A stretch of DNA of 64,000 nucleotides from Sphingomonadales bacterium (GTDB lineage Bacteria; Pseudomonadota; Alphaproteobacteria; Sphingomonadales; Sphingomonadaceae), in contig JAIYAY010000018.1 of the NCBI GenBank assembly GCA_027488785.1, forward strand, positions 124,001 to 188,000, written 5' to 3'. Shown one piece after another: positions 39,744 to 48,560 of the stretch. The translations under genes and the position numbers were made by a program. A model generated the notes under the pieces. It was not told where the DNA came from. It was given only the letters and a program-made list of their open reading frames with translations, and made no database searches. Position 1 is the stretch's first letter. Each line of letters opens with the position of its first letter.

Positions 39744-42602
39744 ATGACATACCAGCCGCAAAAGGATTTCGGGACGCCAGAAAGTCGCTCTGACGAAACG
39801 GTTTCGCTGACGATTGATGGTCGTAATATTACTGTGCCTGCAGGCACTAGCGTCATGCGCGCAGCGGCTGAACAAGGCACATCCATCCCCAAATTATGCG
39901 CGACGGACAGCGTTAAAAGCTATGGCTCATGCCGCCTGTGCCTGGTGGAAATCGATGGCCGCAGGGGTACGCCTGCAAGCTGCACAACACCTGTTGAACC
40001 GGGCATGGTTGTCCGCACGCAGACACCGCAACTGGCGAAATTGCGCAAGGGCGTGATGGAGCTTTATATTTCCGACCATCCTCTCGATTGTCTGACATGC
40101 GCCGCCAATGGAGATTGTGAATTGCAGGATCAGGCAGGCGCCGTAGGCCTGCGCGATGTGCGTTATGATGTGCAAGCGACACATCTGGGGCAGGAAAAAG
40201 ATCACTCCAACCCTTATTTTGATTTCGATCCGAGCAAGTGCATCGCTTGCTCGCGTTGCATCCGTGCCTGTGACGAAGTGCAAGGCACACTTGCGCTCAC
40301 CATGGAAGGCAGAGGATGGGATTCCAAAATATCCGCTGGCCTTGCCAGCGATAATTTTCTCGGTTCGGAATGTGTTTCCTGCGGTGCCTGTGTGCAAGCC
40401 TGCCCCACGGCAACCTTGGTCGAGAAAAAAGTTGTTGAGGTCGGCACACCGGAACGCAGCGTTGTTACAACCTGCGCTTATTGCGGTGTCGGCTGCACTT
40501 TCCGCGCGGAAATGCGCGGCGAACAATTGGTCCGTATGGTTCCATATAAAGACGGCAAAGCCAATCGCGGCCATAGCTGCGTCAAGGGTCGGTTTGCTTG
40601 GGGTTATGCCCAACATCAGGAACGCATTCTGAAACCCATGATCCGCAAGTCGATCAGCGACCCATGGCGCGAAGTCGAATGGGACGAGGCCTTTGCTTAT
40701 ACCGCGTCCGAACTGAAGCGGATTAGCGAAAAATATGGCCGCAATGCGCTTGGCGGCATCACGTCCAGCCGCTGCACCAATGAAGAAACCTTCCTTGTGC
40801 AAAAGCTTGTACGTGCGGGTTTTGGTAACAATAACGTCGATACCTGCGCGCGCGTATGCCATTCTCCGACCGGATATGGCCTAAAAACTACCTTTGGCAC
40901 CAGCGCCGGAACGCAGGATTTTGACAGTGTCGAGGACAGCGATGTCATCCTGATCATTGGTGCGAACCCCACCGATGGTCACCCCGTTTTCGCCAGCCGG
41001 ATGAAACGCCGCTTGCGCGGACAAGATGGGCGCCCAGGCGCCAAGCTTATCGTTATCGATCCACGCCGTACTGACATTGTGCGCTCGCCGCATATTGAGG
41101 CGCAGCACCATCTTCCCTTACGTCCCGGAACCAATGTCGCGGTACTGACCGCGATGGCCCATGTCATCGTGACCGAAGGCCTAGCCAATGAGGCCTTCAT
41201 TCGCGAGCGGTGCGATTGGGACGAATATAGTCATTGGGCTGAATTTGTTTCGCAAGCGCGCAATAGCCCCGAAAATTTGCAGCCAGTCACGTTGGTCGAT
41301 GCCGAAGAACTGCGTGCGGCAGCGCGGCTTTATGCCACGGGCGGCAATGGTGCGATTTATTATGGCTTGGGCGTTACGGAACATTCGCAAGGCAGCTCAA
41401 CCGTGATGGCCATCGCCAATTTGGCGATGGCAACGGGTAATATTGGTCGCAGAGGCGTTGGCGTAAACCCGCTTCGCGGTCAGAACAACGTCCAAGGCGC
41501 ATGCGACATGGGCAGCTTCCCACATGAACTTGCCGGCTATCGCCACATCAGCGACAATGCCGCGCGGTCCTTGTTTGAAAATGACTGGGGCGTGACGCTG
41601 AATCCGGAACCCGGCCTGCGTATTCCCAATATGCTCGATGCCGCAGTCGATGGGGTTTTCAAGGCGTTATATTGCCAAGGCGAGGATATCCTCCAGTCCG
41701 ATCCGAACACAGCCCATGTGTCCGCAGGTCTGGCCGCGATGGAATGTGTGATTGTCCACGATCTATTCCTGAACGAAACCGCAAATTACGCGCATATCTT
41801 CCTGCCCGGATCGACCTTTTTGGAAAAGAACGGCACCTTCACCAATGCCGAACGCCGCATTCAACCGGTGCGCAAGGTGATGACCCCCATGAATGGCTTG
41901 GAAGATTGGGAAGTCACGCAAAAGCTGGCACAGGCGATGGGGCTGGATTGGAACTACAGCCACCCGTCCGAAATCATGGACGAAATCGCGCGGCTTACGC
42001 CAACTTTTGCGGGCGTATCATTCGCGCGGTTGGATGAAGTAGGTTCGCTGCAATGGCCCGTGAACGCCGACGCGCCGGACGGATCACCCATCATGCACAT
42101 TGATGGCTTTGTGCGCGGCAAGGGCAAGTTTGTTGTGACCGATTATGTCCCGACGGATGAGAAAACCGGCCCTCGTTTCCCATTATTGCTGACCACCGGG
42201 CGAATCTTGTCGCAATATAATGTCGGCGCGCAAACACGTCGGACGGAGAATGTCGCCTGGCATCCTGAAGATTTGCTCGAAATCCATCCTGTGGATGCCG
42301 AAGATCGCGGCGTTAAATCAGGTGATTGGGTGAAGCTGGCGAGCCGTGCAGGCGAAACAACTTTGCGCGCCAATGTGACCGACCGCGTTGCCCCAGGTGT
42401 TGTGTATACCACGTTCCACCACGCGGTAACGCAAGCCAATGTCGTCACCACCGACTATAGCGACTGGGCGACCAATTGCCCCGAATATAAGGTCACCGCA
42501 GTTCAGATCAGCGCCTCCAACGGGCCAACCGAGTGGCAGGAAGAATATGAGGCCTTGTCGGCGCGCTCGCGCCGCGTCGAAACCGGGATTGCCGCCGAAT
42601 GA
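39744..42602 (+). CDS. fdsA: NAD-dependent formate dehydrogenase alpha subunit
   Basis: A 952-residue catalytic subunit oxidising formate to CO2. It has a NuoG-like N-terminus: a [2Fe-2S] site (Cys in SYGSCRLCLVE), a Cys/His site (DCLTCAANGDCELQ), two ferredoxin-type [4Fe-4S] motifs (CIACSRCIRAC, CVSCGACVQACP) and the molybdopterin-domain cluster CAYCGVGCTF. The molybdenum ligand is Cys372 in CARVCHSPTGYG, so this is a cysteine, not selenocysteine, enzyme. A C-terminal molydopterin dinucleotide-binding domain completes it. Length matches FdsA of other proteobacteria. It overlaps fdsD by 4 bases. Confidence 0.96.
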   Translation: MTYQPQKDFGTPESRSDETVSLTIDGRNITVPAGTSVMRAAAEQGTSIPKLCATDSVKSYGSCRLCLVEIDGRRGTPASCTTPVEPGMVVRTQTPQLAKLRKGVMELYISDHPLDCLTCAANGDCELQDQAGAVGLRDVRYDVQATHLGQEKDHSNPYFDFDPSKCIACSRCIRACDEVQGTLALTMEGRGWDSKISAGLASDNFLGSECVSCGACVQACPTATLVEKKVVEVGTPERSVVTTCAYCGVGCTFRAEMRGEQLVRMVPYKDGKANRGHSCVKGRFAWGYAQHQERILKPMIRKSISDPWREVEWDEAFAYTASELKRISEKYGRNALGGITSSRCTNEETFLVQKLVRAGFGNNNVDTCARVCHSPTGYGLKTTFGTSAGTQDFDSVEDSDVILIIGANPTDGHPVFASRMKRRLRGQDGRPGAKLIVIDPRRTDIVRSPHIEAQHHLPLRPGTNVAVLTAMAHVIVTEGLANEAFIRERCDWDEYSHWAEFVSQARNSPENLQPVTLVDAEELRAAARLYATGGNGAIYYGLGVTEHSQGSSTVMAIANLAMATGNIGRRGVGVNPLRGQNNVQGACDMGSFPHELAGYRHISDNAARSLFENDWGVTLNPEPGLRIPNMLDAAVDGVFKALYCQGEDILQSDPNTAHVSAGLAAMECVIVHDLFLNETANYAHIFLPGSTFLEKNGTFTNAERRIQPVRKVMTPMNGLEDWEVTQKLAQAMGLDWNYSHPSEIMDEIARLTPTFAGVSFARLDEVGSLQWPVNADAPDGSPIMHIDGFVRGKGKFVVTDYVPTDEKTGPRFPLLLTTGRILSQYNVGAQTRRTENVAWHPEDLLEIHPVDAEDRGVKSGDWVKLASRAGETTLRANVTDRVAPGVVYTTFHHAVTQANVVTTDYSDWATNCPEYKVTAVQISASNGPTEWQEEYEALSARSRRVETGIAAE

Positions 42603-42811
42603 ATAGCGTCGAGCGCCTCATCCACATGGCGAACCAGATTGCTACAAATCTGGCGACCGACTCTGCGCCTGTTGCGGCTGTCGCAGACCATATCCAGGCA
42701 TTCTGGGATCCGCGGATGAAAAAGATGATTATTGCCCACGGGACCGATGGCCTGTCGCCAGTTGCCGCCGCTGCCATAAGCTTGCTGGCCGACGCGCAAA
42801 ATGGCGGTTGA
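42599..42811 (+). CDS. fdsD: Formate dehydrogenase delta subunit
   Basis: A 70-residue FdsD protein, a small accessory factor of soluble NAD-dependent formate dehydrogenases. The family pattern is visible: RLIHMANQIATNL at the start, VADHIQAFWDPRMK in the centre and LSPVAAAAISLL near the end. ATG 42599 overlaps the fdsA stop and its own end overlaps the fdhD start by 11 bases. Confidence 0.93.
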   Translation: MNSVERLIHMANQIATNLATDSAPVAAVADHIQAFWDPRMKKMIIAHGTDGLSPVAAAAISLLADAQNGG

Positions 42812-43601
42812 ACAGGGCACAAAATCTTTACGTTTTTCGGTACTTACCCCGGGTGATGGTTCGACCGAGATCATCAAACGGCCCGTCATAGCCGAAGCGC
42901 CCATCGCCATTGAATATAATGGTATTGGCTATGCCGTAATGATGGCAACGCCAATTGATCTTGAGGACTATGCCGTCGGTTTCAGTCTGTCGGAAGGGCT
43001 GATAACGCATCCTGACGATATTCTGGCCCTCGACGCTCATAAGGCCGAATTGGGCTGGATATTGCGTATTCAAGTGCCGCAGAAAAACGCCGAGAAAGTG
43101 GTTGCCCGCGCCCGTCAGCGTGTCTCGGAAAGTAGCTGTGGCCTATGTGGCATGGACAATCTCGAGGAAGTCATGCGTCCTTTGCCACCTGTAACAGCGC
43201 AAATTGCGGTGGCCGATGCGGCGATTTTTTCGGCGCTATCGGCATTGCGATCGCATCAGACGTTGAATGCCGATACAGGGTCTGCACATGCGGCGGCATT
43301 TTGCGCGCCCGATGGCACTATCCTGATGACGCGCGAGGATGTTGGCCGTCATAATGCGTTGGACAAGCTAATTGGCGCACTTGCCCGTGCAAATATCGAT
43401 ATTGCGGCTGGCTTTATCGTCCTAACCGCGCGGTGCAGCCTTGAGCTGGTGCAAAAGACGATACTCGCAAACTGTCCCATGCTCGTGACAATTTCGGCAG
43501 CGACCGACTTGGCAACCCATATCGCCGAGAAATCAGGCCTTCGCTTGGTCAGCCTAGCGCGCGCGGACTCGGCGCTTGCCGCAATGCCACAAATCGGCTG
43601 A
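42801..43601 (+). CDS. fdhD: Formate dehydrogenase accessory sulfurtransferase FdhD
   Basis: FdhD/FdsC family protein of 266 residues that delivers a sulfido ligand to the molybdenum of formate dehydrogenase. The sulfur-carrying loop is SSCGLCG with Cys113 and Cys116. EDYAVGFSLSEGLI near residue 55 and TREDVGRHNALDKLIG near 180 are family signatures. In most bacteria the order is fdsGBACD; here the maturation gene comes last, after fdsD. Its last 53 bases overlap the end of a LysR gene on the other strand. Confidence 0.92.
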   Translation: MAVEQGTKSLRFSVLTPGDGSTEIIKRPVIAEAPIAIEYNGIGYAVMMATPIDLEDYAVGFSLSEGLITHPDDILALDAHKAELGWILRIQVPQKNAEKVVARARQRVSESSCGLCGMDNLEEVMRPLPPVTAQIAVADAAIFSALSALRSHQTLNADTGSAHAAAFCAPDGTILMTREDVGRHNALDKLIGALARANIDIAAGFIVLTARCSLELVQKTILANCPMLVTISAATDLATHIAEKSGLRLVSLARADSALAAMPQIG

Positions 43602-44463
43602 TTAACCAGCTTCGGAGCATGGAGATAGCAGGGTCAGCCAGATCATCGGCGTGGAGTTTCAAATAATAGCCATAGCCGTCTTCAATCACCGCATCATACG
43701 GCATCACGAGCCGCCCATCGGCAATTTCCTGCGCGAACATATCAATATCGCCCAAAAAGACACCATTGGCGGCCATAGCATATTGCGCAGCGGCAATGCT
43801 GGTATCAAAGGCAAGACCGCCATGCGTCGCGACAGCCAGCTGACTTTGCCGGAGATAGGCCGTCCATAAAAGTTCGCGTGGCTCATCATCGAGTTTGAGG
43901 TGCAAAAGCTCCTCACTTTTCAAAAATTCCTCCAGCGACTTGCCCTGACCGCTGGCGGCTGTTTCCGGCGAACACAGTGGCGCAACGCGTACCATCCAGA
44001 GAAGATCCGTGATCCGGTCATCGACATTGGGCCGGTCATACACAATCGCCATGTCGAAGTCTGTTGATGGTAATCCCGTCACATGCGCGCTCGAAACATC
44101 GAGACGCAAATCGGGATGTTCAACGTAAAAATCGCGGAGCATCGGCAGAAACAATTGTTGTAGCAGCGACGGCGGCACATGCAGCCGCAGGGAACGGCCC
44201 GTCACCTCATCATCGCGAATGGAATTCATCGTTTGCTCGATCCGGTCGAGACATTTGCTCACCACGGGCAACAATTCTTCGCCTGCCGCCGTCAGCGAGA
44301 GCCGCGACGCATCGCGCACGAACAATTGCTTGCCCAGCAATTCCTCAAGCCCGCCAACATGACGGCTCATCGCGCTTTGTGAAACCGAAAGCGCCGACGC
44401 ACCGCCCGTGAAGCTTAAATTCTGTCCTACCGCTTCAAACGCACGCAGGGCATTCAAAGGCAA
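43549..44463 (-). CDS. LysR family regulator of the Rieske-sox operon (GcvA-like)
   Basis: A LysR-type regulator of at least 304 residues. The helix-turn-helix LNALRAFEAVGQNLSFT with LSVSQSAMSRHVGGLEELLG matches the GcvA subgroup. The start is unclear: only TTG 44463 is available as a common start codon, yet the codons just upstream read N-R-R-W, which fits the RRWLPLNAL opening of relatives, so a rare upstream start may be used. It is divergent from the second Rieske operon, the classical position for a LysR activator, and a 28-base inverted repeat lies between. It ends 53 bases inside fdhD, antisense. Confidence 0.87.
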   Translation of the reverse strand: MPLNALRAFEAVGQNLSFTGGASALSVSQSAMSRHVGGLEELLGKQLFVRDASRLSLTAAGEELLPVVSKCLDRIEQTMNSIRDDEVTGRSLRLHVPPSLLQQLFLPMLRDFYVEHPDLRLDVSSAHVTGLPSTDFDMAIVYDRPNVDDRITDLLWMVRVAPLCSPETAASGQGKSLEEFLKSEELLHLKLDDEPRELLWTAYLRQSQLAVATHGGLAFDTSIAAAQYAMAANGVFLGDIDMFAQEIADGRLVMPYDAVIEDGYGYYLKLHADDLADPAISMLRSWLISRFVALRQAPSPRALG

Positions 44464-44546
44464 CCAGCGACGGTTAATTGTGCTACGATTGGATATGATA
44501 CCGACCTTTCGAATGCGGACAATTTTACGCCTGCACTATTGCCCGA

Positions 44547-44574
44547 CATTTTGACATAGGGCTATGCGAAAATG
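44547..44574. promoter_or_regulatory. LysR-type operator candidate
   Basis: A nested interrupted palindrome: CATTTT (44547-44552) pairs with AAAATG (44569-44574) and CATA (44555-44558) with TATG (44563-44566). It is centred about 80 bases upstream of the Rieske start and about 100 from the LysR start, and contains the T-N11-A spacing typical of LysR boxes. Confidence 0.6.
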
Positions 44575-44639
44575 CGATTTTATTCGTTTCCATATCTGGC
44601 CCATTCTCGATTCAGAGAGATTTGCATAAAGGCCGAGAC

Positions 44640-45848
44640 ATGGATTTGCAGCGGATAAGCGCGCTTTTTGAACAACGCCGTGAAGGGCATACCTTGCCCC
44701 AAGCATTGTACACCGAAGCGGAAAGCTTCGATTTCGATATGGCGGCGATTTATGGCCAAAGCTGGTTAATGGCCGGCATGGAATGTGAATTGCCAAAAGC
44801 AGGCAGTTACATCTCCATGATGGTGGGCAAATGGCCTGTGGTTATCACCCGCGATAAGGAAGGCACGATCCGCGCTTTTCACAATAGCTGCCGCCACCGT
44901 GGTTCCATGGTTTGCCAACCGGGCCATGGCACCGCACCCAAGCTGGTCTGCCCTTATCATCGCTGGACTTATGATCTGGACGGCTCGCTATTTGCCGCAG
45001 GCCGCATGGAAGATGATTTCGACAAAAGTGCGCATGGCCTGAAGCCCATCGCGATAGCCTGTTTCGGTGGCGCGATCTTTATCTGCCTTGCAGACAATCC
45101 GCCGCCCATCGACGATTTCCGCGAGAAGTTTTCGGCTTATGCAGCACCCGCCAATTTCGAAAATCTAAAGCTCGCCCATGTCGATAAGCTGGTGGAAGAT
45201 GCGAACTGGAAGCTCGTCATGGAAAATGCGCGCGAATGCTATCATTGCGCGACGGGCCATCCGGAATTGGCAAAGACCTTTCCTGTCGGCATGTCTAAGC
45301 ACTTTGATGCGCATGAAGATGCGCGGGCAGAAGCCTTTAGCGCCGCCATGGACGCCCATGGATTCCCGCATGAACCAGTCGAAGGACATTGGTGGCAAGT
45401 TGCCCGCTTCGCGCTCAATGAAGGCTGCACCTCCATGTCGGAGGATGGCAAGCCCCTGATTAAAAAGCCACTGATCACCGCCAATAATGGCGATATTGGT
45501 TCGCTGCGCTGGGCGATTGACCCGCACCTCTTTGCCCATGCGACGTCAGATTATGTGTTCATGTTCAGCTGCATGCCCGTCAGCGCGACGGAAACGCATG
45601 TGTTCAGCAAATGGTATGTCCACAAGGATGCGGTGGAAGGTGTCGATTATGACATCGATTCCCTCATCTCTCTTTGGGCGGTGACCAATTCGCAGGACAA
45701 GGAACTGGCGGAAAACAATCATAAGGGCGTCAACAGCCCGGGATATACGCCTGGTCCTTATTCGGCAGATGCAGAAATGCTCGCCCGCCGTTTTACCGAC
45801 TGGTATTGTGACGTTTCGCGTGTCTATATTGATAGCCATGGCAAATAA
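44640..45848 (+). CDS. Rieske non-heme iron oxygenase (quaternary amine type), second copy
   Basis: A 402-residue oxygenase, homologous to the one at 14.6 kb but clearly diverged. Rieske ligands are Cys84, His86, Cys104 and His107; the iron site is ECYHCATGH with His202, His207 and bridging Glu199, again the CntA-like Glu. The C-terminus ENNHKGVNSPGYTPGPYS recalls glycine betaine (GbcA) and stachydrine (Stc2) demethylases. ATG 44640 is 7 bases after AAAGG; a TTG 18 bases upstream is in frame. As first gene of the operon leading to soxBDAG it probably starts N-demethylation of a betaine. No reductase gene is adjacent. Confidence 0.84.
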   Translation: MDLQRISALFEQRREGHTLPQALYTEAESFDFDMAAIYGQSWLMAGMECELPKAGSYISMMVGKWPVVITRDKEGTIRAFHNSCRHRGSMVCQPGHGTAPKLVCPYHRWTYDLDGSLFAAGRMEDDFDKSAHGLKPIAIACFGGAIFICLADNPPPIDDFREKFSAYAAPANFENLKLAHVDKLVEDANWKLVMENARECYHCATGHPELAKTFPVGMSKHFDAHEDARAEAFSAAMDAHGFPHEPVEGHWWQVARFALNEGCTSMSEDGKPLIKKPLITANNGDIGSLRWAIDPHLFAHATSDYVFMFSCMPVSATETHVFSKWYVHKDAVEGVDYDIDSLISLWAVTNSQDKELAENNHKGVNSPGYTPGPYSADAEMLARRFTDWYCDVSRVYIDSHGK

Positions 45849-47097
45849 AAAGTCGGGGGACTTTCACCCAGAAACATTGGCGGTGGCCTTCGGATATGAT
45901 CCGCAAATGGGGATGGGGGCAGCAAAGCCCCCGATCTTCATGACCTCCACCTTTGTCTATCCATCGGCGCAGCACGCCAAATATGTGCATGAGGCCTATT
46001 TTGACGGCACCGGGCCATTGGTTGGGGAAACCAACCATATTTATTCGCGGCTTGGCCATCCGGGTCTGGATTTTCTGGAAGCCCGCCTCGCCGCCATTGA
46101 TGGCGCGGAAGATGCCGTGGCCTATTGCAGCGGCATGGCCGCGCACTCGAGCATTGCGCTTGCCCATATTCGTGCGGGCGACAGCGTGCTGCATGGTCGA
46201 CCCATTTATGGCGGGGTGGATTATCTCTACAATGTCATGATGCCGCAATTTGGATCGCATGTGACCACTTATGTGGATGGCACGGATGAGGATCATGTCC
46301 GTGCGGCCGCGCAAGCCGCGATGGCAAAGGGCCCGTTAAAGCTAATCATCGCTGAGTCACCGGCCAACCCGACGGCCGCGATTGTTGATCTCGAACTCAT
46401 GGTGCGGATCGCCGATGAAGTTGGAGCAAAACAAGGACATCGGCCGCTTGTTGTTGTCGACAACACATTGCTCGGTCCCTTTGCCCAGCGCCCGATCGAA
46501 AATGGCGTGGATCTGTGCATGACGTCCCTCACCAAATACTGCGGTGGTCATAGCGACTTGTTGGCGGGTGGCATTTCGGGCCGTAAGGAATTGATTGAGC
46601 AGCTCAAGCTCCAGCGGACGACGTGGGGTAATCATCTGGATCCCTTCACCGCATGGCTAATGCTTCGGTCGCTGGAATCGGTTGCCGTGCGCACCGAGCG
46701 GGCCATGAGCAATGCGCGCATTGTCGCTGAATATTTGCGCGACCACCCCAAGGTCGCAGGCGTGACATATTTGGGCTTTCTGCCCGAAGGATCGCGGCAA
46801 CGCGCCGTGTATGATCGGCAATGCAAGGCCGCGGGATCGACCTTCTCCTTCCATCTGCATGGCGGTGAGGCAGAGGCGTTCCGGATGTTGGATCAGCTTA
46901 AACTCATGAAGCTTGCGGTCAGCCTTGGCGGGTCAGAGACATTGATTTGCCATTCGGCGAGCACAACGCATTATGCAGTCGCGCGGGAACAGCGATTGGA
47001 AGGCGGAATAACCGATGGCACGATGCGGCTATCGGTCGGGTTAGAACATGTCGATGATCTGATCGGCGATTTGAAACAGGCATTGGAAGCAGTTTGA
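45838..47097 (+). CDS. Cys/Met metabolism PLP-dependent enzyme (cystathionine gamma-synthase fold)
   Basis: A 419-residue fold I PLP enzyme. The cofactor lysine is Lys233 in TSLTKYCGGHSD; IYSRLGHPGLDFLEARLA and IYGG are family blocks. Methionine gamma-lyases carry a reactive Cys after the YG of this last motif; here it is Gly, so it is not a standard methionine gamma-lyase. The subfamily is usually annotated only as cystathionine gamma-synthase family. The start overlaps the Rieske gene by 11 bases and the stop overlaps the next start, so it belongs to the amine-degradation operon. A beta- or gamma-elimination/replacement on an amino acid intermediate is inference. Confidence 0.75.
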   Translation: MANKKSGDFHPETLAVAFGYDPQMGMGAAKPPIFMTSTFVYPSAQHAKYVHEAYFDGTGPLVGETNHIYSRLGHPGLDFLEARLAAIDGAEDAVAYCSGMAAHSSIALAHIRAGDSVLHGRPIYGGVDYLYNVMMPQFGSHVTTYVDGTDEDHVRAAAQAAMAKGPLKLIIAESPANPTAAIVDLELMVRIADEVGAKQGHRPLVVVDNTLLGPFAQRPIENGVDLCMTSLTKYCGGHSDLLAGGISGRKELIEQLKLQRTTWGNHLDPFTAWLMLRSLESVAVRTERAMSNARIVAEYLRDHPKVAGVTYLGFLPEGSRQRAVYDRQCKAAGSTFSFHLHGGEAEAFRMLDQLKLMKLAVSLGGSETLICHSASTTHYAVAREQRLEGGITDGTMRLSVGLEHVDDLIGDLKQALEAV

Positions 47098-48560
47098 TGG
47101 ATCTGAATTTTACCGGAACCGATGTGTGCGCCGTTAATGGCACACGAAGCGCACCCGAAGCAAAATATGACCTTGTTGTCATTGGCGCCGGGCCAAGTGG
47201 CATTGCCGCCGCCATCGAAGGCGCAGCCAGCGGAGCATCGGTTCTTCTGGTGGATGAAAATCCCGTGTCCGGCGCACTAATGGGCAATGATACACCGCTC
47301 TATTTTGGCGGCCGCATGACGGCGGCGACCCAGAATAGCGACCGGATGCTTGAAGCCATTTTCATGAGCATGCCTGATCTTGAAAAGGCAATGGAGGCCG
47401 GCGTTGAGCTGCTGCTCGGCACCACTGCTTGGGGCGTCTATCGCAACGGGCCGGGTGTACAGAGTTTGCCAGAACAAGTTGTTGGTCTTGCCGATGCTGA
47501 ACGGTCTTGGCTGGTCGGCTTTGAGCGGATTGTGTTGGCAACAGGTGCCCGCGACCTCGCCATCGCCTTTCCTGGCTGGAACCAGCCCGGCGTGATGGGG
47601 GCCGCTGCCTTACAAATGCTGCTCTCTCGCTATGGGGCCTTTTCTGGACGACGCATTGTCGTTTTAGGGTCGCATGACCTCGCGCTCGAAACCACGCTTC
47701 TAGCAATTGAACATGGGCTGGAAGTTGCCGGTCTGGTGGAAGTACGCGATGCCGCGCAAGGCGATGCCACACTCCTTGATAAGGTTACATCGGCAGGCAT
47801 TCCCATCCATTATGGACAGAGCATCAAATCCAGCAAAGGCGGACTTGATGGGATTGAGTCGATCACCCTGACCGATGGAACAGACATTGCCTGCGACACC
47901 GTGTGCGTCGCCATTGGTCTTGTTCCCTCAATTGAACTGGTCGATGCCATGCATGGCCCACGGGCGCTGAACCCGGCACGCGGCGGGTATATTCCGGCGG
48001 GTGAACCGAATGTAACGACCGTGGGCCTATGCGCTGGCCTGCCAGATACGGGTTTCGACCATGTCGCCTATCGCATGGATTGGGTGCGTGCGGCGCTGCG
48101 CGTCAATGCGCCCGAGACGATTATCTGCCAATGTGAAGAGGTGACCCTGGCGGACCTTATCGGCATTCAACCACCCAATTATTTGCCCCGCCCCGCGGCG
48201 CTTCAGGCCCGCTCGTTGGACACGCTGCTGAACGATGGCCCAGCCAACCCGGATCAGATCAAGCGGTTAACGCGCTCTGGCATGGGTGTGTGTCAGGGTC
48301 GCCGTTGCCGCGATCAGGTAGCGATGATGCTGGCCATTGAATCCGACAAACCATTCGGCACCATTCCGCTGGCCACGCACCGCGCGCCTGTGCGCCCCTT
48401 GCCGCTGAAAATTTTGGCAGAATGGGACGAGCCTGCGGCGATGGATGCGGCGTGGGATGTCTGGTTCGGCATTCCGACACAATGGGTGCCTGTTGAAGAT
48501 ATCGGCACAGAATATCAGGATGCGCATCGCGAGATGCTCTACACGGGGATGTATAAATGA
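47097..48560 (+). CDS. FAD/NAD(P) oxidoreductase, opine oxidase subunit A / HcnB-like
   Basis: A 487-residue flavoprotein of the pyridine nucleotide-disulfide type. FAD-binding VIGAGPSGIAA is near residue 27, a second nucleotide motif VLGSHDLALE near 195, and the C-terminal third carries a Bfd-like iron-sulfur module CQCEEVT plus CQGRRCR. This matches the OoxA/HcnB/hydroxyproline dehydrogenase alpha-type subunits, which pair with a DAO-type subunit, here the next gene (ATGA overlap). Together they would dehydrogenate a secondary or N-alkylated amino acid. The separate small [2Fe-2S] subunit (HcnA type) found in some such enzymes is not present. Confidence 0.8.
   Translation: MDLNFTGTDVCAVNGTRSAPEAKYDLVVIGAGPSGIAAAIEGAASGASVLLVDENPVSGALMGNDTPLYFGGRMTAATQNSDRMLEAIFMSMPDLEKAMEAGVELLLGTTAWGVYRNGPGVQSLPEQVVGLADAERSWLVGFERIVLATGARDLAIAFPGWNQPGVMGAAALQMLLSRYGAFSGRRIVVLGSHDLALETTLLAIEHGLEVAGLVEVRDAAQGDATLLDKVTSAGIPIHYGQSIKSSKGGLDGIESITLTDGTDIACDTVCVAIGLVPSIELVDAMHGPRALNPARGGYIPAGEPNVTTVGLCAGLPDTGFDHVAYRMDWVRAALRVNAPETIICQCEEVTLADLIGIQPPNYLPRPAALQARSLDTLLNDGPANPDQIKRLTRSGMGVCQGRRCRDQVAMMLAIESDKPFGTIPLATHRAPVRPLPLKILAEWDEPAAMDAAWDVWFGIPTQWVPVEDIGTEYQDAHREMLYTGMYK

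Noticed and set aside
39927-40862. Open frame of 311 codons on the minus strand
   Set aside because: Antisense to fdsA, whose iron-sulfur and molybdopterin motifs are intact across the whole stretch.
45838-47097. Methionine gamma-lyase (mdeA) assignment
   Set aside because: The diagnostic cysteine after YG is Gly, and the gene is not next to the MdeB-like gene.
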